From the NCBI GenBank assembly GCA_937775265.1, contig CALKBV010000002.1, positions 368,538 through 432,537 on the forward strand: 64,000 nucleotides of DNA, written 5' to 3'. Position 1 is the first letter of the stretch. The number at the start of each line of letters is the position of its first letter. Shown in pieces: positions 44,650 to 56,600 of this stretch. The DNA is from an uncultured Pseudomonadales bacterium (GTDB lineage Bacteria; Pseudomonadota; Gammaproteobacteria; Pseudomonadales; Azotimanducaceae). Made by a program: the position numbers and the translations under genes. The notes beneath the pieces are model-generated. The model saw nothing but the letters and a program-made list of their open reading frames with translations, made no database searches and was not told where the DNA came from.

Positions 44650-46029
44650 CTAGAGCAATTTCCCCGGATTCATAATTCCGTCTGGATCAAATATAGTCTT
44701 GATCGACCTCAGTGACGCTATCTCTTGTTCACTCCGACTGAAGTGAAGCTGGCCCTTCTTCATCAAACCGATTCCGTGCTCAGCAGATACACTGCCCCCA
44801 AACTCCTGGACGACCGCAAGAATACTTTCGCTGACCTGCTCACATTGTTTCTTAAACTGGTCGGCCAACATTTCTGCTGGCTTGAGGATATTAAGATGTA
44901 GATTGCCGTCACCAATGTGTCCGAACCATACAATCTCAAAGTCTGGGTACGATATGCCTACCAGTTGCTCAACCTCATACAAGAATTCAGGAACCTGGCT
45001 TACCCTGACCGCGATATCATTCTTGTAGGGTGTTCGAGACGTAATAGATTCTGAAATTCTTTCCCGGTACTGCCAGAGGGACCGATTCTGGCTTTCACTT
45101 GATGCCACTATACCGTCCGTCACCCACCCCTGACTGGTACATCGCTCAAATGCCGTCAGCGCATCGGCTAACGCCTGCTCGCCCGGGCTCTCAAATTCCA
45201 GCAACACGTAGAAAGTAGACGGTGTCGCGAACGGCGACTCAAGATCACTTTGCGAGACTACAGATTCCAGTGCGTTGTGGGAAAAAAACTCAAATGCGTT
45301 AAGGGTTATGTGTTCACGAAACGCGGTCAGAATTTCAAGGCAATCTTCCATCCTAGGCGTGGCTAGCAACATCACGGTAGCTTTCTCTGGCATTGCGGCC
45401 AACTGGACAGTGGCCTCCACCACAAACCCCAGCGTACCCTCACTCCCAATAAAGAGGTGTCGCAGATCGTAACCCGTGTTGTTTTTTGTCAGTCCCTTGT
45501 TGAGTTCGAGGAGCTCTCCCGCTCCGGTAACCACCATCAAGCCGGAAACCTGCTGCCTGGTCATCCCGTAACGCAGGACGCGAATGCCTCCGGCGTTCGT
45601 CGCAATGTTGCCGCCTATCTGGCTGGAACCACTGGACGCAAAATCAACCGGATAGAACAAACCTTTCTCTTCTGCAAAGGTCTGCAGGTTTGCCGTGATG
45701 ACACCCGGCTGGACGGTGACTGAAGCATCTGCGGAACTGAAGTCGAGGACCTGGTTCATCTTCTCGAAGGAAACAACAACTTCCCCGTTGGTCGCACACG
45801 CCCCACCCGACAAACCCGTACGTCCTCCGGACGGGACAAGCCCAAGGCCTGCCGTTCTCGCAAATTGAACAAGCTGGATAACCTGCTTTGTTGTTCGTAC
45901 GAACACGATGGCGATTGGGTCAGGCTCAAAAAAACGTGTCCAATCCAAGCCGTACGCAACCAGGTTGCTTTTTTCATTCGAGACATTTTCTTCCCCAACA
46001 ATTTCTTTCAGTCGCGGAAGAATATCCAT
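44650..46029 (-). CDS. FAD-linked oxidase, D-2-hydroxyglutarate/D-lactate dehydrogenase type
   Basis: A 459-residue flavoprotein of the PCMH/vanillyl-alcohol-oxidase fold. FAD-binding signatures are LVPSGGRTGLSGGA near residue 60-75 and GGNIATNAGGIRVLRYG near 138. The C-terminal substrate/metal region has WFGHIGDGNLHLNIL and SAEHGIGLMKKGQL. This matches GlcD/Dld-II and especially D-2-hydroxyglutarate dehydrogenases, which clear the by-product of SerA. No serA is seen here. The exact substrate is uncertain. It lies 7 bp after fba in the same direction. Confidence 0.85.
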   Translation of the reverse strand: MDILPRLKEIVGEENVSNEKSNLVAYGLDWTRFFEPDPIAIVFVRTTKQVIQLVQFARTAGLGLVPSGGRTGLSGGACATNGEVVVSFEKMNQVLDFSSADASVTVQPGVITANLQTFAEEKGLFYPVDFASSGSSQIGGNIATNAGGIRVLRYGMTRQQVSGLMVVTGAGELLELNKGLTKNNTGYDLRHLFIGSEGTLGFVVEATVQLAAMPEKATVMLLATPRMEDCLEILTAFREHITLNAFEFFSHNALESVVSQSDLESPFATPSTFYVLLEFESPGEQALADALTAFERCTSQGWVTDGIVASSESQNRSLWQYRERISESITSRTPYKNDIAVRVSQVPEFLYEVEQLVGISYPDFEIVWFGHIGDGNLHLNILKPAEMLADQFKKQCEQVSESILAVVQEFGGSVSAEHGIGLMKKGQLHFSRSEQEIASLRSIKTIFDPDGIMNPGKLL

Positions 46030-46036
46030 TGCGCGT

Positions 46037-47101
46037 TCAGGAAGCTTTCTGGTTTAGCTCACCAGAGAGATACCTATCTGACATTTCATCCAGAGTGATT
46101 GGCTTTATTTTTGAAGCGTTACCTGCAGTACCGAAAGCTTCATATCGAGCAATCACGATATCTCGCATCGCATCCTGAGACGCCGCCAGATATTTTCTCG
46201 GGTCGAATTCAGACTTGTTCTCACTGAGAAAACGTCTGGTGGCGCCTGTAGACGCCAGCCGGAGATCAGTGTCGATGTTTACTTTTCGTACGCCATGCTT
46301 AATACCCTGCTGAATCTCTTCAACAGGAACGCCGTATGTTTCGGATATTTCACCACCGTTCTCATTAATGACCTTTAGCCAATCCTGAGGAACACTGCTC
46401 GACCCATGCATGACTAGATGAGTATTAGGCAGCGCCTGATGAATCTTCTTGATGAGATCTATTGACAGAATATCGCCCGTCGGTGGCCTGGAGAATTTGT
46501 ATGCGCCATGGCTTGTACCGATGGCAATGGCCAGCGCATCGCAATTTGTCTGTGCGATGAAATCAATCGCCTGCTCCGGGTCAGTGAGCATCTGGTCCAT
46601 GGTCAGGACACCGGCTGCACCAACGCCGTCTTCTTCTCCTGCTTCACCGGTTTCCAATGATCCCAAGCAACCCAGTTCGCCTTCCACAGTCACGCCACAG
46701 GCATGAGCCATCTCAACTGTTCGCCGGGTGACCTCAAGGTTGTACTCGTAGCTGGCGGGTGTCTTTTGATCTTCGAGCAGCGAGCCATCCATCATCACCG
46801 ACGAGAATCCAAGCTGGATACTTTTCTGGCAGTCAGCAGGTGAAGCACCATGATCCTGGTGCATAACAACTGGAATGTCAGGGAACTCCTCTACCGCTGC
46901 GAGTATCAGATGTCTGAGAAAATTTGGGCCAGCATATTTACGTGCACCAGCCGATGCCTGGACAATCACAGGGCTGTCTGTTTGCTCTGCGCCTTCCATA
47001 ATGGCGCGTATCTGCTCCAGGTTATTCACGTTAAACGCCGGAACCCCATAATCGTGCTCTGCCGCATGATCTAAAACTTGACGCATGCTTACTAATGCCA
47101 T
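46037..47101 (-). CDS. fba: Class II fructose-bisphosphate aldolase (Calvin-cycle subtype)
   Basis: Zinc-dependent aldolase of 354 residues. It has [19 protein letters not shown] near residue 19, [21 protein letters not shown] with zinc/catalytic residues near 78-98, and [15 protein letters not shown] near 138. [10 protein letters not shown] and the [14 protein letters not shown] loop complete it. The sequence style fits the subtype first described with the Calvin cycle but common in glycolytic gammaproteobacteria. It follows pgk by 24 bp. No RuBisCO or phosphoribulokinase is present, so glycolysis/gluconeogenesis is the likely role. Confidence 0.95.
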   Translation of the reverse strand: MALVSMRQVLDHAAEHDYGVPAFNVNNLEQIRAIMEGAEQTDSPVIVQASAGARKYAGPNFLRHLILAAVEEFPDIPVVMHQDHGASPADCQKSIQLGFSSVMMDGSLLEDQKTPASYEYNLEVTRRTVEMAHACGVTVEGELGCLGSLETGEAGEEDGVGAAGVLTMDQMLTDPEQAIDFIAQTNCDALAIAIGTSHGAYKFSRPPTGDILSIDLIKKIHQALPNTHLVMHGSSSVPQDWLKVINENGGEISETYGVPVEEIQQGIKHGVRKVNIDTDLRLASTGATRRFLSENKSEFDPRKYLAASQDAMRDIVIARYEAFGTAGNASKIKPITLDEMSDRYLSGELNQKAS

Positions 47102-47125
47102 GATCTGTTCTCCATGTTAATTGTG

Positions 47126-48295
47126 TTACTCGCCCCTTGCCTCAAGGACGGCTACTGCCGGTAGGGTTTTACCTTCAACAAATTCCAGGAATGCACCACC
47201 ACCGGTAGATATATAGGAAATCTTGTCGCTGAGTCCAAACTGTTCGATTGCTGCGAGGGTATCGCCGCCGCCCGCTAATGAAAATGCCGGACTCTCAGCG
47301 ATACTGAGAGCCAGCGCTTTGGTACCTTCAGCGAACTGCGATATTTCGAATACTCCCACAGGGCCGTTCCACAGGATAGTTCCAGCCTGGCCCATCATCT
47401 CACAGATTGCCGCCGTACTATCCGGACCTATATCCAATATCATCTCATCAGCTTTGACTTCGTGCACCGACTTGATGACAGCCGTTGCATCCGCTGATAG
47501 CGCCTTCGCAACGACCACATCTGCTGGCAACGGAATATGAACCCTGTCCAGCAGCTGTTTCGCCGTACCCGAGAGGCCAACTTCACAAAGAGATTTACCA
47601 ACGTTGATCCCGGTTGCGGCCAGGAAAGTATTGGCTATGCCGCCACCCACCACCAGTGAATCCACTTTTTCGACCAGTGAGTTAAGAACCTCAAGCTTTG
47701 TAGACACCTTACTGCCACCAACGATCGCTGTCATGGGCCTGACGGGGTCGGCCAGCGCTTTCCCGAGCGCCGACAATTCCGCGGATAGCAGCGGTCCCGC
47801 GCAGGCAACTGGCGCAAAACGAGCTACGCCCTCAGTACTGGCCTGTGCCCTGTGCGCTGTGCCGAAAGCGTCCATCACAAAGATATCTGCTAACGACGCC
47901 AGTTTTTTGGAGAGGCTTTCATCGTTACTTTTTTCACCAACATTGATGCGAATATTTTCAAACAGAAGGATGTCTTCATCACCGAAAGAAACCCCCTCCA
48001 GGTAATTGGTTTCAAGCCTAACCGTCAGACCTGATAATTCAGAAATCCTTGAAGCAACAGGTTCCAGACTCAATTCCGGCTGCTGGTCGATCGACAAACC
48101 TTCCTGGGGCCTGCCCAGGTGCGACATAACCATCACCTTCGCACCTTGCTTAACCGCATATTCCAGCGTCGGCAGGGCTGCCCGAATCCTTGCGTCACTG
48201 GTTACCTTGCCATTATCGACCGGTACATTCAGATCCTCACGAATCAGAACACGCTTGCCGCGAATATCCAGGTTCCCAAAGCGCAGTATTGTCAT
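47126..48295 (-). CDS. pgk: Phosphoglycerate kinase
   Basis: Transfers phosphate between 1,3-bisphosphoglycerate and ADP. The 389-residue protein has the N-terminal [17 protein letters not shown] and [10 protein letters not shown] substrate-binding stretches. The hinge/nucleotide domain has [16 protein letters not shown], the [18 protein letters not shown] loop and [13 protein letters not shown]. Only 3 bp separate it from the tkt stop. The gap (GAPDH) or epd gene often found between tkt and pgk is absent. Confidence 0.97.
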   Translation of the reverse strand: MTILRFGNLDIRGKRVLIREDLNVPVDNGKVTSDARIRAALPTLEYAVKQGAKVMVMSHLGRPQEGLSIDQQPELSLEPVASRISELSGLTVRLETNYLEGVSFGDEDILLFENIRINVGEKSNDESLSKKLASLADIFVMDAFGTAHRAQASTEGVARFAPVACAGPLLSAELSALGKALADPVRPMTAIVGGSKVSTKLEVLNSLVEKVDSLVVGGGIANTFLAATGINVGKSLCEVGLSGTAKQLLDRVHIPLPADVVVAKALSADATAVIKSVHEVKADEMILDIGPDSTAAICEMMGQAGTILWNGPVGVFEISQFAEGTKALALSIAESPAFSLAGGGDTLAAIEQFGLSDKISYISTGGGAFLEFVEGKTLPAVAVLEARGE

Positions 48296-48298
48296 CGC

Positions 48299-50287
48299 TT
48301 AGGCCAGTCCCTTGACCTTGTCGATAACATTTTCCACCGTGAATCCAAAATGCCTATAAAGGTCACCACCGGGAGCGCTCGCGCCAAAACTCTCCATTCC
48401 AACAACCGCTCCATCAAGCCCGACCCACTTCCTCCAGTAATCAACGTGCGCTGCTTCAAGGGCCACTCGTTTTCGGATCGCGTTTGGCAACACCTGTTCC
48501 TGGTAGCTTGCATCCTGCTGTTCAAACACCTCGACACAGGGCATGGAAACTACCCTGACTGACACGCCCTGGGCACCAAGCACCTTAGCGCTCTCTACCG
48601 CAAGGCTGACCTCGGAACCGGTCGCTATCAGGATGTTTTCGGGATTTTCATCGGTTTCAAACAACACATATGCGCCCCGGCTTACATTATCGAATTGTTC
48701 TTCAGTCCTGTCCTGCGTCGGCAATCCCTGACGACTAAATACCAGCGAGGTAGGCCCATCATTATTTTCGATGGCATGCTTCCAGGCATAAACTGTTTCA
48801 ACGGTATCGCAGGGCCTCCAGACTGTCATATTCGGGGTTCCCCGAAGATTCGCCAGCTGTTCGACCGGCTGGTGGGTAGGGCCATCCTCGCCCTGTCCGA
48901 TAGAATCATGGGTGTAGACAAGAATATTGGGTATCCCCATCAAGGCGGACATGCGCACCGCGTTACGGGCATATTCCATGAAGATGAGGAACGTCCCAGA
49001 AAATGGCCGAAGACCACCATGCAAGACGATGCCGTTTCCGATCGCCGTCATCCCAAATTCACGAACACCGTAATAGACATAGTTAGCATCCGGATTGTCC
49101 TTCGCCATCGGCCGGACGTCCGGCCAGTTAGTGCAGTTTGAACCTGATAAATCGGCCGAACCCCCCACTAGTTCAGGCAGGATGGCGGCAATTTTAGCAA
49201 TCACTTCACCGGAGGCATTACGTGACGCTACGGTGCGGTCATCCCCCTGCATGTCTTTCGCTATGGCTTCCATAGTCTGATGCCAATTGTTAGGCAGTGC
49301 CCTAGACATCGTCCGTTCAAGTTCAAACGCAAGATCAGGATGCGAGTCTTTGTATTCCGCAAAACGCTGTCGCCAGCCACTTTCAGTATCAGCTCCTTTT
49401 TGCCGACAATCCCAGGCGGCATAGACATCCTCCGGTATTTCAAATGGTGCATCTGTCCAGCCAAGAGATTCACGGGTCAGCTCAATTTCATCCAACCCAA
49501 GCGGTGAACCGTGACTTGCGGCGGTTCCCTGCTTGTTCGGAGAGCCAAACCCAATCTGGGTCTTACAACAAATGATGCTCGGGCGCTGGTCTTTTTGTGC
49601 CGCTAGAATCGCCGCCTGGACCAGATCCCGATCATGCCCGTCTACGTCAGGAATAACGTGCCAGCCATATGCTTCAAAACGTCCCGGGGTGTTATCTGTA
49701 AACCATCCGTCTGTCTTGCCGTCGATCGATATTCCGTTGTCATCATAAATACAGATGAGCTTGGAGAGCCCAAGCGTACCCGCAAGAGAGGCTGTTTCAT
49801 GAGAAACACCTTCCATCAGGCAACCATCACCGACGAAGACGTAAGTAAAGTGATCAATAATATTGAAATCGTCGCGGTTAAAACGAGCGGACAGTACCTG
49901 TTCCGCAATAGCCATTCCCACCGCATTGGCAAGGCCCTGACCCAGTGGTCCGGTCGTCGTCTCAACACCAGGGGTCTCACCATATTCAGGATGACCGGCG
50001 GTTATCGAACCCAACTGCCTGAAATTCCGAAGATCATTCATCGACAGGTCATAACCGGTCAGGTGAAGCAGGGAATAAAGCAACATGGAACCATGGCCAT
50101 TGGACAGCACGAAGCGGTCTCGATTCAGCCAACCTGGATTAGCGGGGTTGTGGCGCAAAATATCGGTCCACAGGACTTCGGCAATGTCGGCCATACCCAT
50201 GGGGGCGCCAGGATGCCCACTCCCTGCTTTTTGGACAGCATCCATCGACAGGGCCCGCACTGCATTGGCAATCTTGGTTCCGTTCAT
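48299..50287 (-). CDS. tkt: Transketolase
   Basis: Thiamine-diphosphate enzyme of the pentose phosphate pathway, 662 residues. The N-terminal domain has [17 protein letters not shown] and the ThDP motif [20 protein letters not shown]. The middle domain has [21 protein letters not shown], and the C-terminal domain [21 protein letters not shown]. It is divergent from metK, with 185 bp to the metK start, and heads tkt-pgk-fba. Confidence 0.97.
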   Translation of the reverse strand: MNGTKIANAVRALSMDAVQKAGSGHPGAPMGMADIAEVLWTDILRHNPANPGWLNRDRFVLSNGHGSMLLYSLLHLTGYDLSMNDLRNFRQLGSITAGHPEYGETPGVETTTGPLGQGLANAVGMAIAEQVLSARFNRDDFNIIDHFTYVFVGDGCLMEGVSHETASLAGTLGLSKLICIYDDNGISIDGKTDGWFTDNTPGRFEAYGWHVIPDVDGHDRDLVQAAILAAQKDQRPSIICCKTQIGFGSPNKQGTAASHGSPLGLDEIELTRESLGWTDAPFEIPEDVYAAWDCRQKGADTESGWRQRFAEYKDSHPDLAFELERTMSRALPNNWHQTMEAIAKDMQGDDRTVASRNASGEVIAKIAAILPELVGGSADLSGSNCTNWPDVRPMAKDNPDANYVYYGVREFGMTAIGNGIVLHGGLRPFSGTFLIFMEYARNAVRMSALMGIPNILVYTHDSIGQGEDGPTHQPVEQLANLRGTPNMTVWRPCDTVETVYAWKHAIENNDGPTSLVFSRQGLPTQDRTEEQFDNVSRGAYVLFETDENPENILIATGSEVSLAVESAKVLGAQGVSVRVVSMPCVEVFEQQDASYQEQVLPNAIRKRVALEAAHVDYWRKWVGLDGAVVGMESFGASAPGGDLYRHFGFTVENVIDKVKGLA

Positions 50288-50472
50288 AGAAAAACCGGTG
50301 ATAAAAATTCGCGAGTATTCTCTCTTACGCTTACCTAATCATCAATGGCAGGACTCTCGCATTGAGTGATATTTATCATCAGGATGAAAGATTATCACCT
50401 GAGCCTGCTGGGAAACCATTACCGGGGCAAGTAGAATGGCGACCTTTTCAAGCAAACACACAAGGTCAGACC

Positions 50473-51630
50473 ATGACAGTTAACAGCACTTTTACTTCAG
50501 AATCCGTTTCAGAGGGCCACCCGGATAAGATGGCCGACCAGATTTCCGATGCTATTCTTGACGCCATCATCAGTGAAGACAAAGACGCTCGCGTTGCCTG
50601 CGAAACCATGGTGAAGACCGGTATGGTTATAATCGCTGGTGAAATCACCACTGAAGCTTGGGTAGACCTTGAAGACATTTGTCGAACCGTAGTACTTGAT
50701 ATTGGCTACAACAGTTCTGAGGTTGGTTTCGATGGCGCCTCCTGCGCGGTAATCAACGCCATTGGCAAGCAGTCCCCCGATATTGCAATGGGCGTCGATG
50801 AAGGCGAAAACAAGGAGCAGGGAGCCGGTGACCAGGGACTTATGTTTGGCTATGCCTCCGACGAAACCGATGTGCTCATGCCAGCACCCATCACGTACTC
50901 GCACCGACTGGTTGCAAAACAGGCGGAAGTCCGCAAGTCAGGAAAACTATCTTTCCTGCGCCCTGATGCAAAAAGCCAAATTTCATTCCGGTACGATACG
51001 GATGGCAATCCCGTCGCCATTGATGCCGTCGTATTATCTACACAACATTCTCCCGATGTTTCTCTCAAGGACCTTCAGGAAGCGGTCATGGAAGAAATCA
51101 TCAAGCCCGTGCTGCCAGAAAACTGGCTTCACAGCGATACCAAGTACTTTATCAACCCAACCGGCAACTTCGTTATTGGCGGTCCCGTCGGCGATTGTGG
51201 CCTGACGGGCCGAAAGATCATTGTTGATACCTACGGTGGTATGGCGCGTCACGGCGGTGGTGCTTTCTCCGGAAAGGACCCATCCAAGGTCGATAGGAGC
51301 GCAGCTTATGCCGGTCGCTATGTGGCGAAAAATATTGTTGCCGCCGGACTCGCAAAGCGCTGCGAGATTCAACTGTCCTACGCAATCGGCGTTGCCGAAC
51401 CAACTTCCATCAGCGTCAACACGTTTGGCACTGGCGCGATCGATGAAACTGCAATCGAAGCGCTGGTCAGGGAACATTTTGAACTCCGGCCCAAAGGCCT
51501 TGTCGAAATGCTTGATCTAAAACGCCCCATTTACAGGAAGACAGCGGCCTACGGTCACTTCGGCAGAGAAGATAAAGACTTTACCTGGGAAGCGACGGAT
51601 AAGAAGGACCTGCTCGCAGCAGCCAAGTAA
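50473..51630 (+). CDS. metK: S-adenosylmethionine synthetase
   Basis: Makes AdoMet from methionine and ATP. The 385-residue protein has [20 protein letters not shown] at the N-terminus, the [12 protein letters not shown] motif near 117, and [19 protein letters not shown] near 260. The frame is open without stop from 50362, but the ATG at 50473 has AAGGT 8 bp upstream and gives the usual length. The 185-bp divergent leader shows no recognised SAM or SAH riboswitch. It starts an operon with metF and rsmE. Confidence 0.97.
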   Translation: MTVNSTFTSESVSEGHPDKMADQISDAILDAIISEDKDARVACETMVKTGMVIIAGEITTEAWVDLEDICRTVVLDIGYNSSEVGFDGASCAVINAIGKQSPDIAMGVDEGENKEQGAGDQGLMFGYASDETDVLMPAPITYSHRLVAKQAEVRKSGKLSFLRPDAKSQISFRYDTDGNPVAIDAVVLSTQHSPDVSLKDLQEAVMEEIIKPVLPENWLHSDTKYFINPTGNFVIGGPVGDCGLTGRKIIVDTYGGMARHGGGAFSGKDPSKVDRSAAYAGRYVAKNIVAAGLAKRCEIQLSYAIGVAEPTSISVNTFGTGAIDETAIEALVREHFELRPKGLVEMLDLKRPIYRKTAAYGHFGREDKDFTWEATDKKDLLAAAK

Positions 51631-51632
51631 AC

Positions 51633-52466
51633 ATGACCGATACCCAACTGTTCAGCTTTGAGTTTTCCGCACCTAAAACCGAAGAGGCCGTTACCAAGGT
51701 AAAACAGGTCCATGCCAGACTTGCTGAGCTTGCGCCGCACTTTTTTTCCGTTACCTATGGCGCCGGTGGCTCAACCAAAGATGGGACAAAGCAGACGGTA
51801 CTTGACCTGGCCAGCACCGGCAGCGTTGTCGCGCCTCACCTTTCCTTTGGTGGAGACAAGCCCGAAATTATCAAGGCGCTACTTCTAGAATACCAGGCTG
51901 CAGGAATTACGCGCCTTGTCGCACTTCGTGGCGATCGCCCCTCAGGTGTTGGCAGTTCCATGAAGATGTCCCACGCAAATGAACTGGTCGAGTTCATCCG
52001 CCAATTAACGGGTGAACATTTCCACATAGACATTGCGGCCTACCCTGAAATTCACCCGGAATCAGCGACTGTCGACACAGAAATTAAATTCTTCAAACAA
52101 AAAGTCGATGCCGGGGCAAACAGCGCAATCACGCAGTATTTTTACAACGCAGACGCTTACTTCCGGTTCAGAGATTTGTGTGACAAAGCGGGCATCAGGA
52201 TACCCATCGTTCCCGGGATCATGCCAATCACCAACTATAAGGGCATCAAACGGTTTTCAGACCTGTGTGGTGCCGAGATTCCCCGTTGGATAGAAAAGCA
52301 GCTGCAAGCCTGTGACGCCGAACCTGACACCCTAAAGGCATTTGGCGTAGAGGTCGTGACCGACCTCTGCCAACGCCTGCTACAAGGCGGCGCCCCGGGG
52401 CTGCATTTTTACACCATGAACCAATCCCTGCCGACCATGAAAGTCTGGAAAAACCTAGGTCTTTAG
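51633..52466 (+). CDS. metF: 5,10-methylenetetrahydrofolate reductase
   Basis: Flavoenzyme giving 5-methyl-THF for methionine synthesis. The 277-residue TIM barrel has FSFEFSAPKTEEA at the N-terminus with the catalytic Glu, FFSVTYGAGGST near 38, LVALRGDRPSG near 95 and AQSRS-equivalent NSAITQYFYNAD near 167. It follows metK by 2 bp. The metK-metF linkage without ahcY between them differs from the metK-ahcY-metF grouping seen in many relatives. Confidence 0.96.
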   Translation: MTDTQLFSFEFSAPKTEEAVTKVKQVHARLAELAPHFFSVTYGAGGSTKDGTKQTVLDLASTGSVVAPHLSFGGDKPEIIKALLLEYQAAGITRLVALRGDRPSGVGSSMKMSHANELVEFIRQLTGEHFHIDIAAYPEIHPESATVDTEIKFFKQKVDAGANSAITQYFYNADAYFRFRDLCDKAGIRIPIVPGIMPITNYKGIKRFSDLCGAEIPRWIEKQLQACDAEPDTLKAFGVEVVTDLCQRLLQGGAPGLHFYTMNQSLPTMKVWKNLGL

Positions 52467-52468
52467 TC

Positions 52469-53200
52469 ATGACGCTACCCAGATTCTTTGTCGAAGGTAG
52501 CATCAAAATAGGGAAAACTTTTGCGTTGCCTGAAGCATCCGGGCACCACTTGGCTCGAGTGCTTCGTATATCCACCGCCGAGAGCATCGTTGTGTTCAAT
52601 GGCAAGGGCGGTGAGTTCATCTGTTCCATCGAATCAATCAGGAAAAGTCATGTTGAGGTTAGACCGGTCAAGTACGATGAAAACGACCGGGCACCCCAAC
52701 TCAGAACCACGCTTGGCCTTTGCATCCTGAAAAAAGATTCGATGAATAGCGTGTTAACGAAAGTTACCGAACTTGGTATAACCCGGATTACCCCAATTAT
52801 CAGCGATCACTGCGCTGTAGCGCACAAGATGATTCATCATCGAGAAACCCACTGGCGGCAGGTGATGATCGCAGCCTGCGAGCAATGCGGTCTTAATCTT
52901 TTACCCGTGCTGGACCCGGCCACAAACCTATCAGACTGGCTTGCGACCAGCAGCGCAGACATTAGGCTACTCGCAGTTCCCGGAAGTTCCCCAATCCCGC
53001 GCACGAAATCTATCGTCAATTCAGTAAGCCTGTTAACCGGCCCTGAAGGTGGATTTAGCGAAGCTGAAGAAAAAGAGGCTATAAATGTGGGATTCAATAC
53101 TGTGACATTTGGCGAACGTGTTCTTCGGGCCGAGACCGCCCCGATAGTTGCATTATCGGTTTCTCATCAGGTCTGGGGCAGTTTCGGCATTACTGGATGA
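52469..53200 (+). CDS. rsmE: 16S rRNA (uracil1498-N3)-methyltransferase
   Basis: SPOUT-class methyltransferase for 16S rRNA U1498. The 243-residue protein has an N-terminal PUA-like part (PRFFVEGSIKIG, then HHLARVLRI) and the C-terminal knot with LTGPEGGFSEAEEKEA and TFGERVLRAETAPIVAL, the AdoMet site. It sits 2 bp after metF and 1 bp before the convergent chpC-like gene. Confidence 0.96.
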   Translation: MTLPRFFVEGSIKIGKTFALPEASGHHLARVLRISTAESIVVFNGKGGEFICSIESIRKSHVEVRPVKYDENDRAPQLRTTLGLCILKKDSMNSVLTKVTELGITRITPIISDHCAVAHKMIHHRETHWRQVMIAACEQCGLNLLPVLDPATNLSDWLATSSADIRLLAVPGSSPIPRTKSIVNSVSLLTGPEGGFSEAEEKEAINVGFNTVTFGERVLRAETAPIVALSVSHQVWGSFGITG

Positions 53201-53201
53201 G

Positions 53202-53666
53202 CTACTGAATGACTGCGTTTAGAAGCGCCTCCTGAAGGTAACCCAGGTTCGGTACTGAAAGAACATCGTTGTTGAATCTGGCCTTCGCGATCTCAGTTCG
53301 CTCTATCGTACCCCCTGTTCCTATGAGCATTTCGTCACTGATTTCGTGCGATACGGGATCGGTCTGCGCAACCAGCGCATAGAAAGGCAACAGCACCTGG
53401 TCAGTATCGCCCCTTACGATGACAAGGCTTGCCGAGGCAACACTCACAAGGGAAAAACTCGCTCGCTCAACCGTCAGCATTTCAAAAGAGACCACCGGGA
53501 CTTGGATACCGCGCCAACCCAGCAATCCCAAAAACCACTCCGGGGTATCTTCCATACGTTGCAAAGGTTCATAAGGAATAATTTCAGCAATCACATCGCC
53601 AGGCAATATAACTGCCTGCTTCTGCATCTCCAGAATGTAGACTTCCAATTTTTCAGATTCAGACAC
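53202..53666 (-). CDS. CheW-like protein of the Pil-Chp system (ChpC-like)
   Basis: A 154-residue single CheW-like domain: LPGDVIAEIIPYEPLQRMED near the N-terminus, PEWFLGLLGWRGIQVPVVSFE in the middle, and a C-terminal VPNLGYLQEAL. Such proteins couple receptors to the histidine kinase. It begins 2 bp after the chpA stop, the place of chpC in Pseudomonas after chpB; no chpB lies between. It differs from PilI, the other CheW protein of the cluster, so the system has two adaptor proteins. Confidence 0.82.
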   Translation of the reverse strand: MSESEKLEVYILEMQKQAVILPGDVIAEIIPYEPLQRMEDTPEWFLGLLGWRGIQVPVVSFEMLTVERASFSLVSVASASLVIVRGDTDQVLLPFYALVAQTDPVSHEISDEMLIGTGGTIERTEIAKARFNNDVLSVPNLGYLQEALLNAVIQ

Positions 53667-53668
53667 GT

Positions 53669-56600
53669 CTAATTCTGCTCAGGTTTCGCTTTCACGCTGG
53701 CGATAACTTCTTCAATAGTCGCTAAAAGTTTCGCCTCCTGGAAAGGTTTCCCCAGGTACTGCTTAACACCAAGTTCCATCGCCTGCTGCTTGTGTTTCTC
53801 GCCGGTCCTGGAGGTAATCATTATCACAGGAAGGTTTTTTAGGTTCTCGTCACGTCGCACACTACGAAGAACTTCAAACCCATCCATTCTAGGCATTTCG
53901 ATATCCAGCAGAACAACATCTGGCCTGATAGTCTGAAGCTGATTCATCGCATCAACACCATCCTTCGCTGTGGCAACTGCAAAACCCTGCCTTTCCATCA
54001 GTCGTGAGGTCACCTTCCTGACTGTAACCGAGTCATCGACGATCATCACTGTTCGAACTTTGTTAACTGGTTCCGGAACCGCTTCTGCAACGACCGGATC
54101 TGTCGGCACATTAACACTCGCTTCGTAGCTACGTACCAATGCCATGCAATCCAGAATAATGACGACACTACCATCACCGAGCACCGTCGCTCCCGATATA
54201 CCGCAAACATCACCGAAATGGGCACCAAGGGTTTTTACAACCACTTCCCTGGAACCAATCACCCTGTCTACCTGGAGCGCAACCGCATGATCACCGCTTC
54301 GTGCAAGGATTACCGGCAAGGGAACCACCTGGCCGGTCAAATTTGGGTTATCCACCTTGTCCAGCATCTTTCCAATATAAGCAAGCCTGTATGGCTGACC
54401 CGCATATTCAAACATTGGGGCATCCGGCTGATAGTAGGCTTCCAGCTCATAGGGGCTTACCCTGACAATACCTTCAATGGTGTTAAGCGGTATCGCATAA
54501 GTTTCTTCTTTAACAGCAACCATCAGGGCGCGGTTAATCGAGACTGTGAATGGAATTCGGATCGTAAACTCAGTACCCACACCCAGCGTAGAATCAATCG
54601 CTACGCTGCCACCAAGTGCTTTAATCTCGCTACCAACAACATCCATTCCAACTCCACGGCCGGAAATCTGTGTCAGCTTTTGCGCCGTGGAAAAACCCGC
54701 GTGCATGATGAACTGCATCACTTCGTGATCTGATACATCCTGTCCCTCTGCAATAAGCCCTCTTTCAATAGCTTTACTTCTTACGGCATTGACGTCGATA
54801 CCACCGCCATCATCACTGATGGCCAGCACCACATACCGGCCCTCTCGAGACAATCGCAGACTGATGCGGCCCGGTACCTGTTTACCGGACGCAATGCGCG
54901 CTTCTTGATCTTCAATACCATGGTCAACAGAATTTCTGAGCATATGTTCCAGTGGCGCTACAATTCTTTCAAGAACGTTTCGATCCAGTTCGCCTTCAAT
55001 ATTGTAAGCATCGAATCGAACTGACTTACCAACTTCACTACTGACCTGTCTAACGATTCTTCTCAGTCTGGGGATCAGGCGCGAGAACTGTACCATTCGT
55101 GTTCTGGTTAAACCTTCCTGAAGTTCGGCGCTAATGCGCGCCTGTTGATGCAGGAGCGTTTCTGCATCCCTGATTCTATTAGCCAGCGTGTCTTTCAGGT
55201 CCATCATGTCCGATGACCCTTCACTCAAGACGCGGGAAATTGCCTGAAGCATTGTGTATCGGTCCATCTCCAGGTCATCGAATCCGGAATCACCGTCCAC
55301 ACCCTGTCTGGAACGAATAAGTGTTTCTCTTGAATCGGCCTCAATCTCGAGTCGTCTTACCTGGACCCTGATTCGGTTAATAGTTTCTTCCATTTCCTCG
55401 AGATACTCACTGAAATCGCTAATTTGCTGCTCAACCCGGCCTCGAGTAATACTCGATTCACCCGCCAGACCAATTAATTCTTCCAGTAAATCAGCCGATA
55501 CCCTGACCATTTCCTGGCTGGCACTCGCTGCGGTCTTGTCCTTGGATGCACCCTCAATTGCCGATCTAGGCTCGGTCGGTGCCGAATCATTAGTGGCTGT
55601 GTAGAGCGCTTCAACTGGATCCGTTTCCAGTAAGGGCTCAAGGGCACTTTTCAAAGATGCCAGGTCTTCTTCTGAAGCTGCCCCGGATGATAATTTCTTA
55701 TAGACCTCGACTCGCCTGATGACTTCATCCTGGTGCTTGTTTAGCAGCGCAAAGAATTCATCATCCAGCTCAATGGGATTCTTCTGGATTCCGATCAGGA
55801 AAGTTTCGAAATTGTGTACGTATTCACCCAGGCTGGCTGCACCCGCCATTCGGGCAGCGCCCTTCATGGTATGTAACTGCCTCAGCAAGTTGTCCAGATT
55901 ACCGCCCGGAGATCCGGATTCAGAACAGGCAAAGATACTTTGGTCAATTTCTTCCAGCATCTCTTCAGTTTCTTCCAGGAATATTGGGAGGATATCGCCA
56001 TCAATATCGTCCGCAGGCAGTTCCGTTAGTACCCCGGTAGTTACTTCCACTGGCGGTTCCTGCTCCGGTGCGCTTTCCACCTCAGGCGCCATCAGGACTT
56101 CTGGCGTGGCCTCTGGCGTAACCTCTACTTCAATCGGATTAAAATCTAGTGCATCGAGCTCTGCTATAACGCCCCCGGCTGGTCTTAGAGCCTGAGATGA
56201 CGCTAGAGCATCGAACATGAATACGAGGTGATCGTGGGCCCGCTTCATTAGCGACAACGTCTGATCGTCCGGCTTTGAAGGCCCCTCACTGTATATTCGG
56301 CGCATGCTGGCGATCAGGGCAGAAAGGTCCGGCTGATTATGAGTAACCCCCTGTTCCTGTGCAATCTTCAACTCAGAAACCAGTGCCTCGACATCCTGCC
56401 AACCGTCCGTTGCAATATTAGGTTCACTCAGTAGCTTGATCTCACGGAAATCAAAACCTAGAGCCGGTTGATCTTCGGTCGCGCTAACGGCCAGACGACC
56501 CATCAATACTTCTGAACCTGGTACAGAATCACGATGACCTGGAATGTCCTGCAGGACCTTTCTTATAAGGCTCGCGGCTTCCTGAACAGCATCAATAAGA

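Noticed and set aside
50288-50472. Possible SAM or SAH riboswitch before metK
   Set aside because: I could not find the conserved core of any SAM or SAH class that I know; only weak local pairing is present.
50362-50472. N-terminal extension of metK from an upstream start
   Set aside because: The extra 37 residues have no family counterpart and a good ribosome site precedes the ATG at 50473.
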